NCBI GenBank assembly: GCA_944321125.1
Contig: CALUKD010000001.1
Coordinates: forward strand, 1-64,000
Direction: 5' to 3'
Origin: Candidatus Butyricimonas faecavium
GTDB lineage: Bacteria > Bacteroidota > Bacteroidia > Bacteroidales > Marinifilaceae
DNA length: 64,000 nucleotides
Position numbers and translations under genes: made by a program. Shown piece after piece: positions 52,922 to 62,384 of this stretch. The stretch's first letter is position 1. Each line of letters opens with the position of its first letter. The notes beneath the pieces are model-generated. The model did not search any database. It saw only the letters and a program-made list of their open reading frames with translations, and was not told the origin of the DNA.

Positions 52922-53449
52922 CTATATCGTCATTTTCACTTGGGAACCATAATCCACGTCATCCGTAAAGGCTTGATTAAAATTATATTTTCCAGCATAA
53001 ATCAATGCGGCCCGGATCGTTCCCCCATGAGCGAATACACACACTTTTCCGTATCCCGTTTCTCTCAAATCATCCAGAAAAGCCGAAACCCGATTGTATT
53101 GGTCCAAAAAACTCTCTGCTCCCCCGGCAGGCATACTTAACCAATTATCATACCATTCCTGCAAACGAGGGTCTTGAATCTCATCCCAACGTTGCCCTTC
53201 CCAACTTCCGAAATTCAATTCCTTCAACCGACTATCCAGTATCGGATTCTCATAACCACAATAAACGGCCAACTTCCTGCAACGCTGTAATGGGCTGGAA
53301 TACACTGCATCAAATCTCTCTCCTTTTAGCTTCTCCCTCACCTTCTCTGCTTCTTCCGGGAAAGAAGCAGCCACATCTACATCCGAATTCCCATAACACG
53401 TTCCCGGAATAACCGCCGTTTTCGTATGTCTGATCAAAAATACTTCCAT
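52922..53449 (-). CDS. Histidine phosphatase family protein (possible alpha-ribazole phosphatase)
   Basis: 175 residues from the ATG at 53449 (MEVFLIRHTKTAVIPGTCYG). The phosphohistidine motif is LIRHTKT near 5-11. Other catalytic residues lie in VYSSPLQRCRKLA near 49-61, ELNFGSWEGQRWDEIQD near 80-96 and FAHGGTIRAAL near 148-158. The ELxFGxWEG and YxNSDVDV segments resemble CobC, which removes the 5'-phosphate from alpha-ribazole phosphate in cobalamin lower-ligand assembly. cobS and cobT lie 9 kb away on the same strand, so this role is plausible but not secured by direct linkage. An in-frame ATG 48 bases upstream adds a non-conserved leader. Confidence 0.82.
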   Translation of the reverse strand: MEVFLIRHTKTAVIPGTCYGNSDVDVAASFPEEAEKVREKLKGERFDAVYSSPLQRCRKLAVYCGYENPILDSRLKELNFGSWEGQRWDEIQDPRLQEWYDNWLSMPAGGAESFLDQYNRVSAFLDDLRETGYGKVCVFAHGGTIRAALIYAGKYNFNQAFTDDVDYGSQVKMTI

Positions 53450-53530
53450 ATAAAAACCTTTTATCCCGTAAAATTCGCCATTTTTTCGATACGCCATGAA
53501 AATTTAGCTATAAATTTTAGTATTCACCAG

Positions 53531-54652
53531 CTATTTAAACTTAACCTTCACCAACCGGGCAGACGTCTCTTCTCCCAACGACAACGCAAATTGTTTAAAA
53601 ATCTGACGCAATAACGGGTCTTGCGTCTCTCGTATCACCTCTTCCGGCACGGGTTCTATAAGTGCATAAAAATAGTCTTCATCAGCAGAGAGAAAATGGA
53701 TTTCCAAATTATGATCCGCTTCCCAATAAATCCCTGAATCTTTATCCCGGGCATAAAGAAAGTTGTACGCCACCGCCTGAGGTCCACAACTGGTGAAATA
53801 AAAGAACTTCCCGCTTTCGCACAAATAAATCGGCATCTTGTAATAATCTGCCCTCATGTAATCCGGTAACGTCAAATCACCTTGAGAATTCGGCATTCCC
53901 CGTTTCCCAAAATCAAAAGTATAGGCCTTTTCCAACTCTCCTTTAGTATTCACCCGGCAACACGCATTATCACCTCCTTGCGTACGGACCAAATAAGTAT
54001 TGCCAACAGCCTGCGACACGATAAAAATATTCACCGTAAACCCAACCTGCGGAATCGAACTCTCCAACTTTTCCCCGTTCTTGTCGAACCGGGTCATTAG
54101 CAGATGTCCCGGTTCAAAATTATTAGAACAAGGAGCTGAAATCGAATAATAATAAAACCCACCATCCGTGGCTGGAGCAATCCCATCGAACTGCTGTAAA
54201 GACTTATCCATCAAAAGCCGTTCAATTTCACGCCCATCATTCAAGTCAAAAAATACAATTTTTCGATCCCCATGTGCAAACAGCAATTTTCTCTGATCCA
54301 AACTGATACAGGCATCCTGATGATAAGGACATTCTTTTCCTAAATCATATTTCATCGTAAACTGATACTCTCCGGTAGCATCAAAACACATCACCTCCCG
54401 CCCGTACATTAGAAACAAATCCCCATTAGGTCCAATCAACAATTTTTTCTGCATCCATTCTTGCAATCCGGCATCAAACCTCTGTTTAATCGGGATCACT
54501 TGTATTTCCTCGATCCGATCAGCCAGATCGGTAACCAAAGTACATTGTTCCAACGGACGTAACGCCCGCACCTGTTCCTGGGCTGAAAGCATATGCCCCC
54601 AAGATCCCAAACAACAAAAGCAAAAACAGATAATAATTGATTTCATTTTCAT
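53531..54652 (-). CDS. Exported beta-propeller protein (6-bladed type)
   Basis: 373 residues with a signal peptide (IIICFCFCCLGSWGHMLSA). The mature protein has repeated blade-like strands, for example KLLIGPNGDLFLMYGREVMC, FDATGEYQFTMKYDLGKE and RKIVFFDLNDGREIERLLMD, typical of the 6-bladed beta-propeller/BF3164-like proteins of Bacteroidetes. No catalytic motif is recognisable. It lies just past the terminator of SusCD operon 3 and is transcribed in the same direction, so it may serve that system. Alternative start codons 1 and 3 are both ATG. Confidence 0.72.
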   Translation of the reverse strand: MKMKSIIICFCFCCLGSWGHMLSAQEQVRALRPLEQCTLVTDLADRIEEIQVIPIKQRFDAGLQEWMQKKLLIGPNGDLFLMYGREVMCFDATGEYQFTMKYDLGKECPYHQDACISLDQRKLLFAHGDRKIVFFDLNDGREIERLLMDKSLQQFDGIAPATDGGFYYYSISAPCSNNFEPGHLLMTRFDKNGEKLESSIPQVGFTVNIFIVSQAVGNTYLVRTQGGDNACCRVNTKGELEKAYTFDFGKRGMPNSQGDLTLPDYMRADYYKMPIYLCESGKFFYFTSCGPQAVAYNFLYARDKDSGIYWEADHNLEIHFLSADEDYFYALIEPVPEEVIRETQDPLLRQIFKQFALSLGEETSARLVKVKFK

Positions 54653-54717
54653 AAGTCGTTTTGGTATTCCACAAATTTATCACAAATATCTGTAAATACG
54701 TTACTTTTGTCAAATAT

Positions 54718-54761
54718 AAAAAGCACCATTCTCCCGCTCAAATTGCGTTCAAATGGTGCTT
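54718..54761 (-). terminator. Terminator of SusC/SusD operon 3
   Basis: Stem AAGCACCATT (54721-54730) with AATGGTGCTT (54752-54761), then TTTTATA on the minus strand. It lies 24 bases past the last gene. Confidence 0.8.
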
Positions 54762-54784
54762 CACTCACACATCAGACAAGTACT

Positions 54785-56314
54785 CTAATTTTTCTTGAAA
54801 TCAATACTCTTAATTTTACACAATCCGGACCAGCTAAAGCCGGGTACTTTTTCCACGATAATATTGTTAGGATCATTAATAACCCGATACCTCGTCAGAG
54901 TTCCCCCTGTTTCTTCCGGTAACGAGGGATCGTAAGTACCCACGTAGAAGAAATCATCATTGGTCCCCACGTCAACCAGAATATCATAATGTAACAACGT
55001 GATCTCCTGATCTCCGAAATCCTCCAGCACTTTCACCGTTTCGGCCACGTAATCATAGGCATACAACTTCGACCCAACAGCGTAAAACAAATACGTCCGT
55101 TGCGCACTGGCACCGAAGAATTTAGCCTTATCCAAATCCGTGGCTTTATCCAACGAATATTTTTTATTTTTCACGATACTCTCCCACCCCCATTGATACC
55201 TAAGCGCATAAGAGTACAAATAATGCTGTCCCCCGTTATCTTTCAATATCGTGTAGCAATACCCATCAAGGAAACGACTGTTAATGCTAGTGACATAATC
55301 CAGCCCCGGTTTCCAAGAAAAAATTTCCACATCATCCCGTGTATCCTTCAACGTATCGCAATACCCGGCAGGAGACCCGTAAGCCCTTCCCCCAGCATAA
55401 ACGAAACGCTGTTCGGTCTTGTTATACAGAATATAGTAATACGTCATCGCCTTGGGATTATAAGCGATCTTATCCCCGATATCAAAAAGATCGTAAGTTC
55501 CCTGATAATGATTCGCCGGATTCTGGAAGATAGAACTTTGAATCATGGAACTATTGTGAAACAACAGATCATCAATAATAGCCGCCCGGTTCCAATTACG
55601 CATCTGCCCCACATCCTGAAGCGTGAAATGTTCCAAACTCCCCGGATCAAAGAAATTATACTTCAGATGCGTGTGATCTCCTCCCTTGAAATCCTCGCGG
55701 GTCAAACGATACGTACCGTCTCCTGTGGACACGTGTATCATGTTATCCCTGTAATTATCGACCACCCACACTTTCACGGGATTCCTCAAAACGGGAAGAC
55801 CACTCTCTTTCAAAAGGTCTTTCAAAACGAGCGTATCCACGGAATACGTGACCATATCCAAACATGCTTCCCCGTTACTGTTTTCCCCAAGAACGACCCA
55901 ACCGCTAGTCAATAAATCCTGCACCTGAAAAGCGGTAACATTCCAATACTCCATCGTGTTCAATGTATCTTTCACTTTAAAAAACAACGTGTATGTTCCT
56001 GATGGCAGACTCATCGGATACACCAAATCACGCTCTTTACCGATAGGATATTCCGTAAACTCAATGCCGTTAAAGCGAGCCACCCACTCGAATGTCAGAT
56101 GTTCACTTTCTCCCAGTTTGAATTTCAATTCGGGAGAAATTCGGAGAGTATCCACGTACGAAGTGAGAAGATAAGTGGTGTCAAAACCCCGGTTGTTGAT
56201 TGTTATTTCGTTAAAATCATGATAATCGTAATTCCCCTTATCATCATAACATCCCATGCACAAGCCTACTGCCAGCAACACGAGCAAACCTATTTTATTT
56301 TTCATATCCTTCAT
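54785..56314 (-). CDS. PKD-like family surface lipoprotein, locus 3
   Basis: 509 residues with a lipoprotein signal (IGLLVLLAVGLCMGC, Cys near 22). The mature start CYDDKGNYDYHDFNEITINN is the hallmark of the PKD-like family that closes DUF4843-type SusCD operons. The first ~150 residues are Ig/PKD-like strands (LTFEWVARFNG, GTYTLFFKVKD). The rest is rich in W and Y strands and looks propeller-like (GWVVLGENSNGEACLDMVTY, YKMPIY-like repeats are absent here). It is probably a surface accessory that binds the ligand with SusD. It begins 12 bases after the DUF4843 gene. Confidence 0.85.
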   Translation of the reverse strand: MKDMKNKIGLLVLLAVGLCMGCYDDKGNYDYHDFNEITINNRGFDTTYLLTSYVDTLRISPELKFKLGESEHLTFEWVARFNGIEFTEYPIGKERDLVYPMSLPSGTYTLFFKVKDTLNTMEYWNVTAFQVQDLLTSGWVVLGENSNGEACLDMVTYSVDTLVLKDLLKESGLPVLRNPVKVWVVDNYRDNMIHVSTGDGTYRLTREDFKGGDHTHLKYNFFDPGSLEHFTLQDVGQMRNWNRAAIIDDLLFHNSSMIQSSIFQNPANHYQGTYDLFDIGDKIAYNPKAMTYYYILYNKTEQRFVYAGGRAYGSPAGYCDTLKDTRDDVEIFSWKPGLDYVTSINSRFLDGYCYTILKDNGGQHYLYSYALRYQWGWESIVKNKKYSLDKATDLDKAKFFGASAQRTYLFYAVGSKLYAYDYVAETVKVLEDFGDQEITLLHYDILVDVGTNDDFFYVGTYDPSLPEETGGTLTRYRVINDPNNIIVEKVPGFSWSGLCKIKSIDFKKN

Positions 56315-56326
56315 TCTTCAATATTA

Positions 56327-57124
56327 TTAAACCAAAGGTCCTACGGCCATCTTCACCGGATTTCCGTCCTTATCCAATTTATCCTCGTAAACGGTTTCCC
56401 CTTTCGCCTCCATCTCTTTCAGGTATTTATCCAACCCTTGGGCATAAACCCGTTGTCTCTCCATATCCATGTCTACCACGTTATCGAAATCAGCCATTTG
56501 CAACCCGAACATCTCACACAATAACTTGATCTTTTTCTTGGAGTAGGGGCCTAGATAATTTGTTGTCCACGCTTTTGGCAGGAAAACGTCATCCGTGAGT
56601 CCCACCACGTGACGGATCGCATTCTGGTTTTCATCCGTGTAGTCTTCATGCTCCAAGGGACGCCAAATACTCATCGGCAACGAAAAATATTCATTTTCTT
56701 CCAGCTGAAGGGTCACATAATAGACGGAATCCAGCATCTTTTCCTGCCGGAACCCCGTGAATTCCACGTATCCGTCACGCTCACCGGCAGGTATCACATA
56801 CCGTTTTTCCAAAGGAGCATAATCTTCACCCACGGTTGCAGTCGTTAGCGAATCGATCACGGTCACAGTAAAATAACGGTCACTTCCCACAACCGGCCCC
56901 ATCACCCGAACTTTCAACCACACCGTAGTATCGTTCTCCAAGAGCATAGAAAAAGGCAACAATGTCGTGTCTATATGCGCCCAGATTTCCGGATTCCCAG
57001 ACAGACTAGGGGGCACTTCTTGAACACAAAAATAGACTCCGTCTTTCCCCTCGTAATCCATCATCTCTTTCTCGCACCCAAGAAATGACAGAATGACTGA
57101 TAATAAAAATATATATTTTTTCAT
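56327..57124 (-). CDS. DUF4843 lipoprotein, locus 3
   Basis: 265 residues with signal and lipobox (LSVILSFLGC, Cys near 17). The DUF4843 pattern is visible: an early MDYEGKDGVYFCVQE, WLKVRVMGPVVGSDRYFTV, VGEDYAPLEKRYVIPAGE and DSVYYVTLQLEENEYF. It is a Calx-beta/Ig-like surface protein found between susD and the PKD-like gene in many Bacteroidetes. Helical C-terminal part ends GNPVKMAVGPLV. Function unknown beyond membership of the outer-membrane complex (inferred from position). Confidence 0.86.
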   Translation of the reverse strand: MKKYIFLLSVILSFLGCEKEMMDYEGKDGVYFCVQEVPPSLSGNPEIWAHIDTTLLPFSMLLENDTTVWLKVRVMGPVVGSDRYFTVTVIDSLTTATVGEDYAPLEKRYVIPAGERDGYVEFTGFRQEKMLDSVYYVTLQLEENEYFSLPMSIWRPLEHEDYTDENQNAIRHVVGLTDDVFLPKAWTTNYLGPYSKKKIKLLCEMFGLQMADFDNVVDMDMERQRVYAQGLDKYLKEMEAKGETVYEDKLDKDGNPVKMAVGPLV

Positions 57125-57139
57125 GTGACGAAATTTTAA

Positions 57140-58627
57140 CTAATTACCAATACCGTTTTCCTCTCTATAATACTGTTCCGACTGTGGTAAATCGAACAAA
57201 TAGAAACGTTCTTCCATGGACACCATTTTCCCCTGTTTCTCCCCGGAAATAATTTCCGCTTTTCCTTTCCGTTTGTAGAGCCAAAACAATTGTCCTTCTC
57301 CCAAAAATTCTCTTCTGAATTCCTGTTCGATAGCTGTCATCAGGTCAACCTCATCCTCCACGTTCTTCACGTTACGTGCCGATCTCACGACATTCAAATA
57401 ATCCCGTCCCACTTTCGGGTCCGGACAACATTCTGCCGCAATTAGATACACCTCCGACATCCGAAGCACGGGTATAATATAAGTATATCCTCTACTGACT
57501 TTGGTTTTCTCATCTATATCATCCACATCCATGTACTTAATCATATGGGTATATGAATTATTATCCGGATCAACCATTTCAGAGAACCAATAAGCAAGCC
57601 TGAAATCATTTTCATCCCCCTCGTACATCTCATTCATGATATCCTTATCAACCCGCAACACACTCGACTGTCTCAAATTCGGCCCGAAACCTACCGAGTA
57701 CACCGTCTCTTTTCGTTTCAAATTATATAACCCGAACAAAATCTCGTTTTGAAAGATACGGTCTTCCTTATCGGTAGCGGCAACCTCTTCTTGAGTCACG
57801 AACGGGAACCATTTATGCTCCTCGTGTATTCCGCGGATCATTTTACTGGCATACTCCCAAGCCATCTCTTTGTCTCCGCAATACAGAGCCACCCGGGCCA
57901 TTAATGCCTGAACAGCATAGTAATTCAAACGCATGGAACGATAACGCATATCGTTCACACCACCATCCGGATCATCCGCCCACACGACACCCTCTTCTAT
58001 CACAGGATCATACCCGGTCAACAACCCCTCCGCGTTTTTCAAATCCTCCACGATCAACCGGGTTACCTCTTTCGCAGAAAGCAACGGGTTAATTTTCGTC
58101 TCGGAAGTCAAAGCATAAGGCAAACACTCGCTGTCCTTATCCCCGTTATAATTCGGGCCGAATATCCGATACAACTCGAAGTTCAACAACGCCCGTAATG
58201 CAAGAGCTTCACCTTTTATCAGGTGATAATACGTGTCATTCAGCACACCCCGGTCCGACTCGCAATGTTCCAACAGCGTATTGATATTATTCAACAGGGC
58301 ATGAGACCGGCTCCAAGTGCCGTTCACAGTACTGTTTTTCGACACGTTGTTAAAGGTTGCCAAAGAGGAGTATATGTGATCCTTCTCCCGGCAAGTGTAA
58401 TATTGTGCCAAGATATCTGTCATACCCCACGTTAGCGTCTTCCCGTAAAGGCTAGTGTTCAACAAGTCTATATAAATACCGTTCAACGCCGTCATAAACC
58501 CATGAGAAGTGCGAAAAAGATCATTCTCCATAATCCGGTCTTCCGAACTGACTTTCAACCAATCGGAACAAGACACCATCAAGGTGAAGAGCGCCGCACA
58601 AAATAATAATTTCAATCTTCGTATCAT
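57140..58627 (-). CDS. SusD/RagB family lipoprotein, locus 3
   Basis: About 495 residues from the ATG at 58627 (MIRRLKLLFCAALFTLMVSC, lipidated Cys near 20). SusD features are EDRIMENDLFRTSHGFMTAL after the cysteine, KGEALALRALLNFELYRIFG near 128-147 and the C-terminal FRREFLGEGQLFWLYKRKGK. A GTG codon six bases upstream is an alternative start. It follows susC-3 by 13 bases. It is more distant from the other two SusD proteins than they are from each other. Confidence 0.93.
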   Translation of the reverse strand: MIRRLKLLFCAALFTLMVSCSDWLKVSSEDRIMENDLFRTSHGFMTALNGIYIDLLNTSLYGKTLTWGMTDILAQYYTCREKDHIYSSLATFNNVSKNSTVNGTWSRSHALLNNINTLLEHCESDRGVLNDTYYHLIKGEALALRALLNFELYRIFGPNYNGDKDSECLPYALTSETKINPLLSAKEVTRLIVEDLKNAEGLLTGYDPVIEEGVVWADDPDGGVNDMRYRSMRLNYYAVQALMARVALYCGDKEMAWEYASKMIRGIHEEHKWFPFVTQEEVAATDKEDRIFQNEILFGLYNLKRKETVYSVGFGPNLRQSSVLRVDKDIMNEMYEGDENDFRLAYWFSEMVDPDNNSYTHMIKYMDVDDIDEKTKVSRGYTYIIPVLRMSEVYLIAAECCPDPKVGRDYLNVVRSARNVKNVEDEVDLMTAIEQEFRREFLGEGQLFWLYKRKGKAEIISGEKQGKMVSMEERFYLFDLPQSEQYYREENGIGN

Positions 58628-58640
58628 ATCCACACTTGTT

Positions 58641-61600
58641 TTAAAATCTTACACCTAGAGAAAAACTGAGGGAACGGGCAAAAGGGTAATCCAATCCCCG
58701 CTCCTCTTTAAAAGAAGAGATCCGAAAAATATCGTTCATGTAAAAACGTACGTTCATCCCTTCGATTCCCGCTCCCCGCAACCACGATGCATCCAAATCA
58801 TAACCGATGGAGATCGATTCTCCGGAAAAAGTGTTCTCCGTCACCACAAAACGGGAAGAGAGCGGCGTGGATGAATAATCATCAATGGCCTTAAATTTCG
58901 CTTTGTCCCCCGGATTCTTCCAACGGTCGTACAAAGCCCGCCTATCCTGATTTTTTGAAATATTATCTTCATTAATATTCTCTACCTTTTCATGTAGCGC
59001 GGAAGCCTTTGTCTCTCCTCCCAGCCGATAACGGAAATTAACAGATGCCGACAATTTCTTGTAATACAACGACATCCCGATAATACCTTCCACATCCGGC
59101 ACCGATGATCCCACAACGACCTCGTCAGAAGCGGAATACGAAAAGGTCTGCGTACCGTCTTTTTTCAAGAACACTTCTCGCCCGGTTGACGGGTCAATAC
59201 CCAAGGAGGGAACTGCCCACAAATCATCAGGACTTCCGCCCTCGTAATAACGATTCAACACGGTGGAACTACCGACCTTGTTCATGTACTCCAATTTATC
59301 CCCGACATCACGAAACTCTGAATGATTTGCCCGGGCATTCATATTAATGCTACAAGACACATCCTGTTTGCGAAGAAAGACGTAATTCAACGCTGCCGTC
59401 CATCCTCGCGATACCTGTCTACCCAGATTGGTATACAAATTCGTGGCGGCGGCAGAAGGCGGCATTCCGATGGAAATCAACAACGGATCTGTATCCTTGA
59501 AATAATAATCAAAAGAAAAACGTATGCTATTGTTGAGTACGGATAGATCAACCCCGATATTTTTATCCTGTGTCCGCTGCCATTTCAAGTCTTTATTCCC
59601 GTATTTCTCGATCAATGCACTGGCCCCGAACATATTTTGCAATTCCACGTTATACACGTAAGTCTTTTGGGAAATATAGGCATCAAAATTCTCGTTCCCG
59701 GGATTACCGATCGACCCCCGGATCTTCAGATTATTCACCCATCCCAATTGTTTCACGAACTCTTCGTTATGAACGTTCCAAGCCAAGCCGACAGACCAAG
59801 TCGTGGAGAAAAGCTTATTGCTACCGAACACGGATGTCCCGTCCGCACGGAGGTTGAAGTCCATCAAGTAGCGATTGTTATACGCATAATTCAAATTCAT
59901 GAAAAAACTGGTGGAACGCCTACGGTTTTTCGAATAGGTCGGTTTCTGGTTTTCCCTGAAACCCGTGGAGTAAGCGGGATTCTTGTGAAAATCATCGTTA
60001 AAACCGACCACATTGTATCCGGAAGATTCCGACCGCGACTCGTTGAACGACCATCCCCCGACGAAATTAACCTGATGAACGTTTTTAAATATTTTCCCGA
60101 ACGTGATGTTCAAATCTCCATTATACGAGAAACTCTCATTCTGACTAAAAGAAAAGGAACCTTTCTTCAACTTTTCAGTCTCCAGAAAATCAACGTGATT
60201 CGGGGATTTGAAAGCCTCTGATTTCGTAATACTTTTAGAAAATCCCAACCGGGCACGTGTCCGCAAAGCGTCGAACACGGTCCATTCCATCGTGAAATTA
60301 TCCCGTAACGCCAAATCTTTGGAGGTATTCGTGTTTTCAATATTCCATACGTACAACGGGTTAAACATATCCTCCCCGTAGATTCCCGTCACCCTCTCCA
60401 GATACATAGGAATCGTTCCGTTATCCAGCCTCTTCTGATAATAGGGGTTAGCCCTTGAGAACTCGGAGAAGGCAACCGGCTCCCGCTCCGAATTACTGAT
60501 ATCCAAACTCGCTTTGTTCGAGAACAGAAGGCCTTTCTTACGATAAATCAGGTCTATGTTCACACCTATACCATCACGGTTCGATTTTTTCATCACCCCG
60601 TCACGGTTATTGTAACTGATGCCCAAACCGTAGCGCATAGCTTGGTCTCCCCCGTCTATATACACATTGTGAGAATGGTTGAACACCGTCCGCAAGGGTT
60701 CACTCAACCAATAAGTGTCCACCCCCCTCAACACCCCTTTCAACCGGGCATAATAGTCTGACATCTTTTGAAGTTTATCAACAAAACCCTCATATCCCTC
60801 TAACGGAGAATAACGTCCGGCCAGTAATTCAAACTCCAGTTTCTCGGAAGCGTTCATCAGATTATAATCGGACAGGTCGGCAAACGAGATCCCGTAATTC
60901 CCGTTATACGACAAACGCAACTGTCCCGCCTCCGGAGATTTGGTTTCCACGACAATTACACCGTTAGCCGCTTTCGATCCGTATATCGCCGTGGAGGCCG
61001 CGTCTTTCAAAAGGGTAACGCTTGCCACCCGGTCGATATTCAAGTTAATAATGGTTTCCAGCGTGGTCTCCACCCCATCCAATATGAACAAAGGTTGGTT
61101 GGGATCATTTTCAAATTCTGCCTGCAATCCCACGACACTCGTTTTCCCACGAATTTCAATTTTGGGCATCCGGTTCGGGTCTGATCCCCATTGTTTACTT
61201 TCCACTACCAGCATAGCGGGATCAAGGGTCTTTAAACTCTGGATAACATTTTGTGCACCCACCATTTTCAATTCCTGTGCCGAATACGTGGTAGCCGACC
61301 CCGTGTAACTGTTCTTATCCCGCGAATAGATACCGGTGATAACCACTTCTTCGATTCCTGTCACATCTTCTTCCATTCTGACAACGATTCGCTTACCCGG
61401 TGTCACGTCCTTTTCCACTGACTTCATCCCGATAAACGAGAAAACCAGCACGGATTTGCCCGTTTGGGTTGCCGGAAAACGGAATTCTCCATTCGCATTC
61501 GTGGACGTTCCCGTCGTGGTACCTTTCAGTAAAACGGTCACCCCGGGTAACGGATTTCCTTCCGTGTCCATGACTTCCCCCTCGTAAAACGTCTGTTTCT

Positions 61601-61820
61601 GCGTACCCGTTTTTCTTGACTCCGTTGAATCCTGACGAACGGAAACATTCGGTAATATATCAGAAATATCCTTTAGCCGGGAAGAGACTCCCGTCTCGGC
61701 TTGTAACAGCAACGGAAACCCAAGCAATAAAACGATAAGTAATTGGGTAACCGCAGTGACTGTCTTTCTTTCCGATAGCAATTTTTGCCGAAAAAATTTC
61801 CTGTCATAAGTTTTTTTCAT
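58641..61820 (-). CDS. SusC/RagA TonB-dependent transporter without STN domain, locus 3
   Basis: 1059 residues. Signal anchor-like N-terminus (TQLLIVLLLGFPLLLQA, about 25-41), a short linker in place of STN (~45-75), CarboxypepD_reg-like domain (YEGEVMDTEGNPLPGVTVLL), plug (EEVVITGIYSRDKNSYTGSA, TLLKDAASTAIYGSKAANGV) and a beta-barrel ending in LSFSLGVRF. Without an STN domain and with no sigma/fecR pair next to it, it is not expected to signal like the transporters of loci 1 and 2. Its leader is long (~230 bases to the structured RNA at 62058-62254, which is transcribed toward it). Confidence 0.95.
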   Translation of the reverse strand: MKKTYDRKFFRQKLLSERKTVTAVTQLLIVLLLGFPLLLQAETGVSSRLKDISDILPNVSVRQDSTESRKTGTQKQTFYEGEVMDTEGNPLPGVTVLLKGTTTGTSTNANGEFRFPATQTGKSVLVFSFIGMKSVEKDVTPGKRIVVRMEEDVTGIEEVVITGIYSRDKNSYTGSATTYSAQELKMVGAQNVIQSLKTLDPAMLVVESKQWGSDPNRMPKIEIRGKTSVVGLQAEFENDPNQPLFILDGVETTLETIINLNIDRVASVTLLKDAASTAIYGSKAANGVIVVETKSPEAGQLRLSYNGNYGISFADLSDYNLMNASEKLEFELLAGRYSPLEGYEGFVDKLQKMSDYYARLKGVLRGVDTYWLSEPLRTVFNHSHNVYIDGGDQAMRYGLGISYNNRDGVMKKSNRDGIGVNIDLIYRKKGLLFSNKASLDISNSEREPVAFSEFSRANPYYQKRLDNGTIPMYLERVTGIYGEDMFNPLYVWNIENTNTSKDLALRDNFTMEWTVFDALRTRARLGFSKSITKSEAFKSPNHVDFLETEKLKKGSFSFSQNESFSYNGDLNITFGKIFKNVHQVNFVGGWSFNESRSESSGYNVVGFNDDFHKNPAYSTGFRENQKPTYSKNRRRSTSFFMNLNYAYNNRYLMDFNLRADGTSVFGSNKLFSTTWSVGLAWNVHNEEFVKQLGWVNNLKIRGSIGNPGNENFDAYISQKTYVYNVELQNMFGASALIEKYGNKDLKWQRTQDKNIGVDLSVLNNSIRFSFDYYFKDTDPLLISIGMPPSAAATNLYTNLGRQVSRGWTAALNYVFLRKQDVSCSINMNARANHSEFRDVGDKLEYMNKVGSSTVLNRYYEGGSPDDLWAVPSLGIDPSTGREVFLKKDGTQTFSYSASDEVVVGSSVPDVEGIIGMSLYYKKLSASVNFRYRLGGETKASALHEKVENINEDNISKNQDRRALYDRWKNPGDKAKFKAIDDYSSTPLSSRFVVTENTFSGESISIGYDLDASWLRGAGIEGMNVRFYMNDIFRISSFKEERGLDYPFARSLSFSLGVRF

Positions 61821-62057
61821 AACTTTGATTATTAATTGGTTTATAAAACTAATGATGCAAGGGGGTGATATTCAACGTGCAAAGTTTAAGATTCACCCTC
61901 TTTTTTCATCTTTCCCTTAAAAATATCTCTTTAATTTTCCATGATTTATAAATTTTGGGTCTTTATTCATTCCATTCATTTTAGTTAAGTTGCAACCTTA
62001 ATATCCTTTATCTACCGAAAATTTCTTTTATAAGCCGATCCCCAAAAATGATACAAT
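61821..62057 (-). other. Leader region of susC-3
   Basis: Between the RNA at 62058 and susC-3 there is no gene. A GGGTGAAT...ATCACCCC inverted repeat (about 61862-61898) lies close to susC and could be an operator or an mRNA stem. An imperfect TAAACTTTG box lies within it. Read on the plus strand, it contains TTCACCC (61892-61898), as at the fecR promoters, but pointing away from susC-3. Confidence 0.4.
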
Positions 62058-62254
62058 AAAAAAAGCGAGGATCGTCAACAACTCTATCTTATCTGAGGCA
62101 TCGCCAAACGCCTTGTAGTAAATAGACAACGATCCACGCCTAACCAGCGTGAACTCACAGTCTAATCTTACTACTTCAAATTGGCGATTTTCAGATAAAG
62201 ATTAGCATAAACTCACAATATTTAAAGGCAGGCTCTCCTGCCTATTCGTATCAT
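62058..62254 (-). ncRNA. Structured RNA, about 197 nt, between cobS and susC-3
   Basis: On the minus strand a strong promoter (62260-62289) precedes about 197 bases ending in seven U (62058-62064). The first element is a perfect hairpin GGCAGG-AGAG-CCTGCC. A long interrupted hairpin follows, built from TATCTGA/TCAGATA, ATCGCCAA/TTGGCGAT, GTAGTAA/TTACTAC and TAGAC/GTCTA. Its apical loop contains GCGTGGATCGTT (62128-62139), which can pair with GACGATCCTCGC (62065-62076) just before the U-tract: 11 of 12 positions, counting one G-U pair, with one U-U mismatch. Length resembles 6S-type RNAs, but no closing stem joins the ends. It may be an independent small RNA or a leader of susC-3. No coding frame is supported. 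Confidence 0.7.
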
Positions 62255-62259
62255 ATCTG

Positions 62260-62289
62260 CAAATATATAAATACTTTTTCATTTTTCAA
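62260..62289 (-). promoter_or_regulatory. Promoter of the structured RNA
   Basis: On the minus strand TTG (62287-62289), 19 bases, then TATATTTG (62260-62267): an excellent Bacteroidetes promoter match. It lies about 95 bases after the end of cobS, so the RNA need not depend on cob operon transcription. Confidence 0.75.
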
Positions 62290-62384
62290 TATCTTTTTCA
62301 ACTTTACATCCAACAGAAATTACACTATATTGTTGAATTTAAAGAGATGAACGACATTGAATTAATTACACTAAAATCAAATTT

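Noticed and set aside
55100-55915. 271-codon open frame antisense to the PKD-like lipoprotein gene
   Set aside because: It is a shadow of the GC-balanced coding strand; no signal, domain or RBS supports it, and the sense gene is clearly real.
61892-61898. TTCACCC near susC-3 as a fourth ECF-type promoter
   Set aside because: It points away from susC-3, toward the antisense of the structured RNA, and lacks the second TTA-type element at the right distance.
62058-62254. Cobalamin riboswitch for the cob genes or locus 3
   Set aside because: The RNA lies downstream of cobS, not upstream, and I see no B12-box-like conserved sequence.
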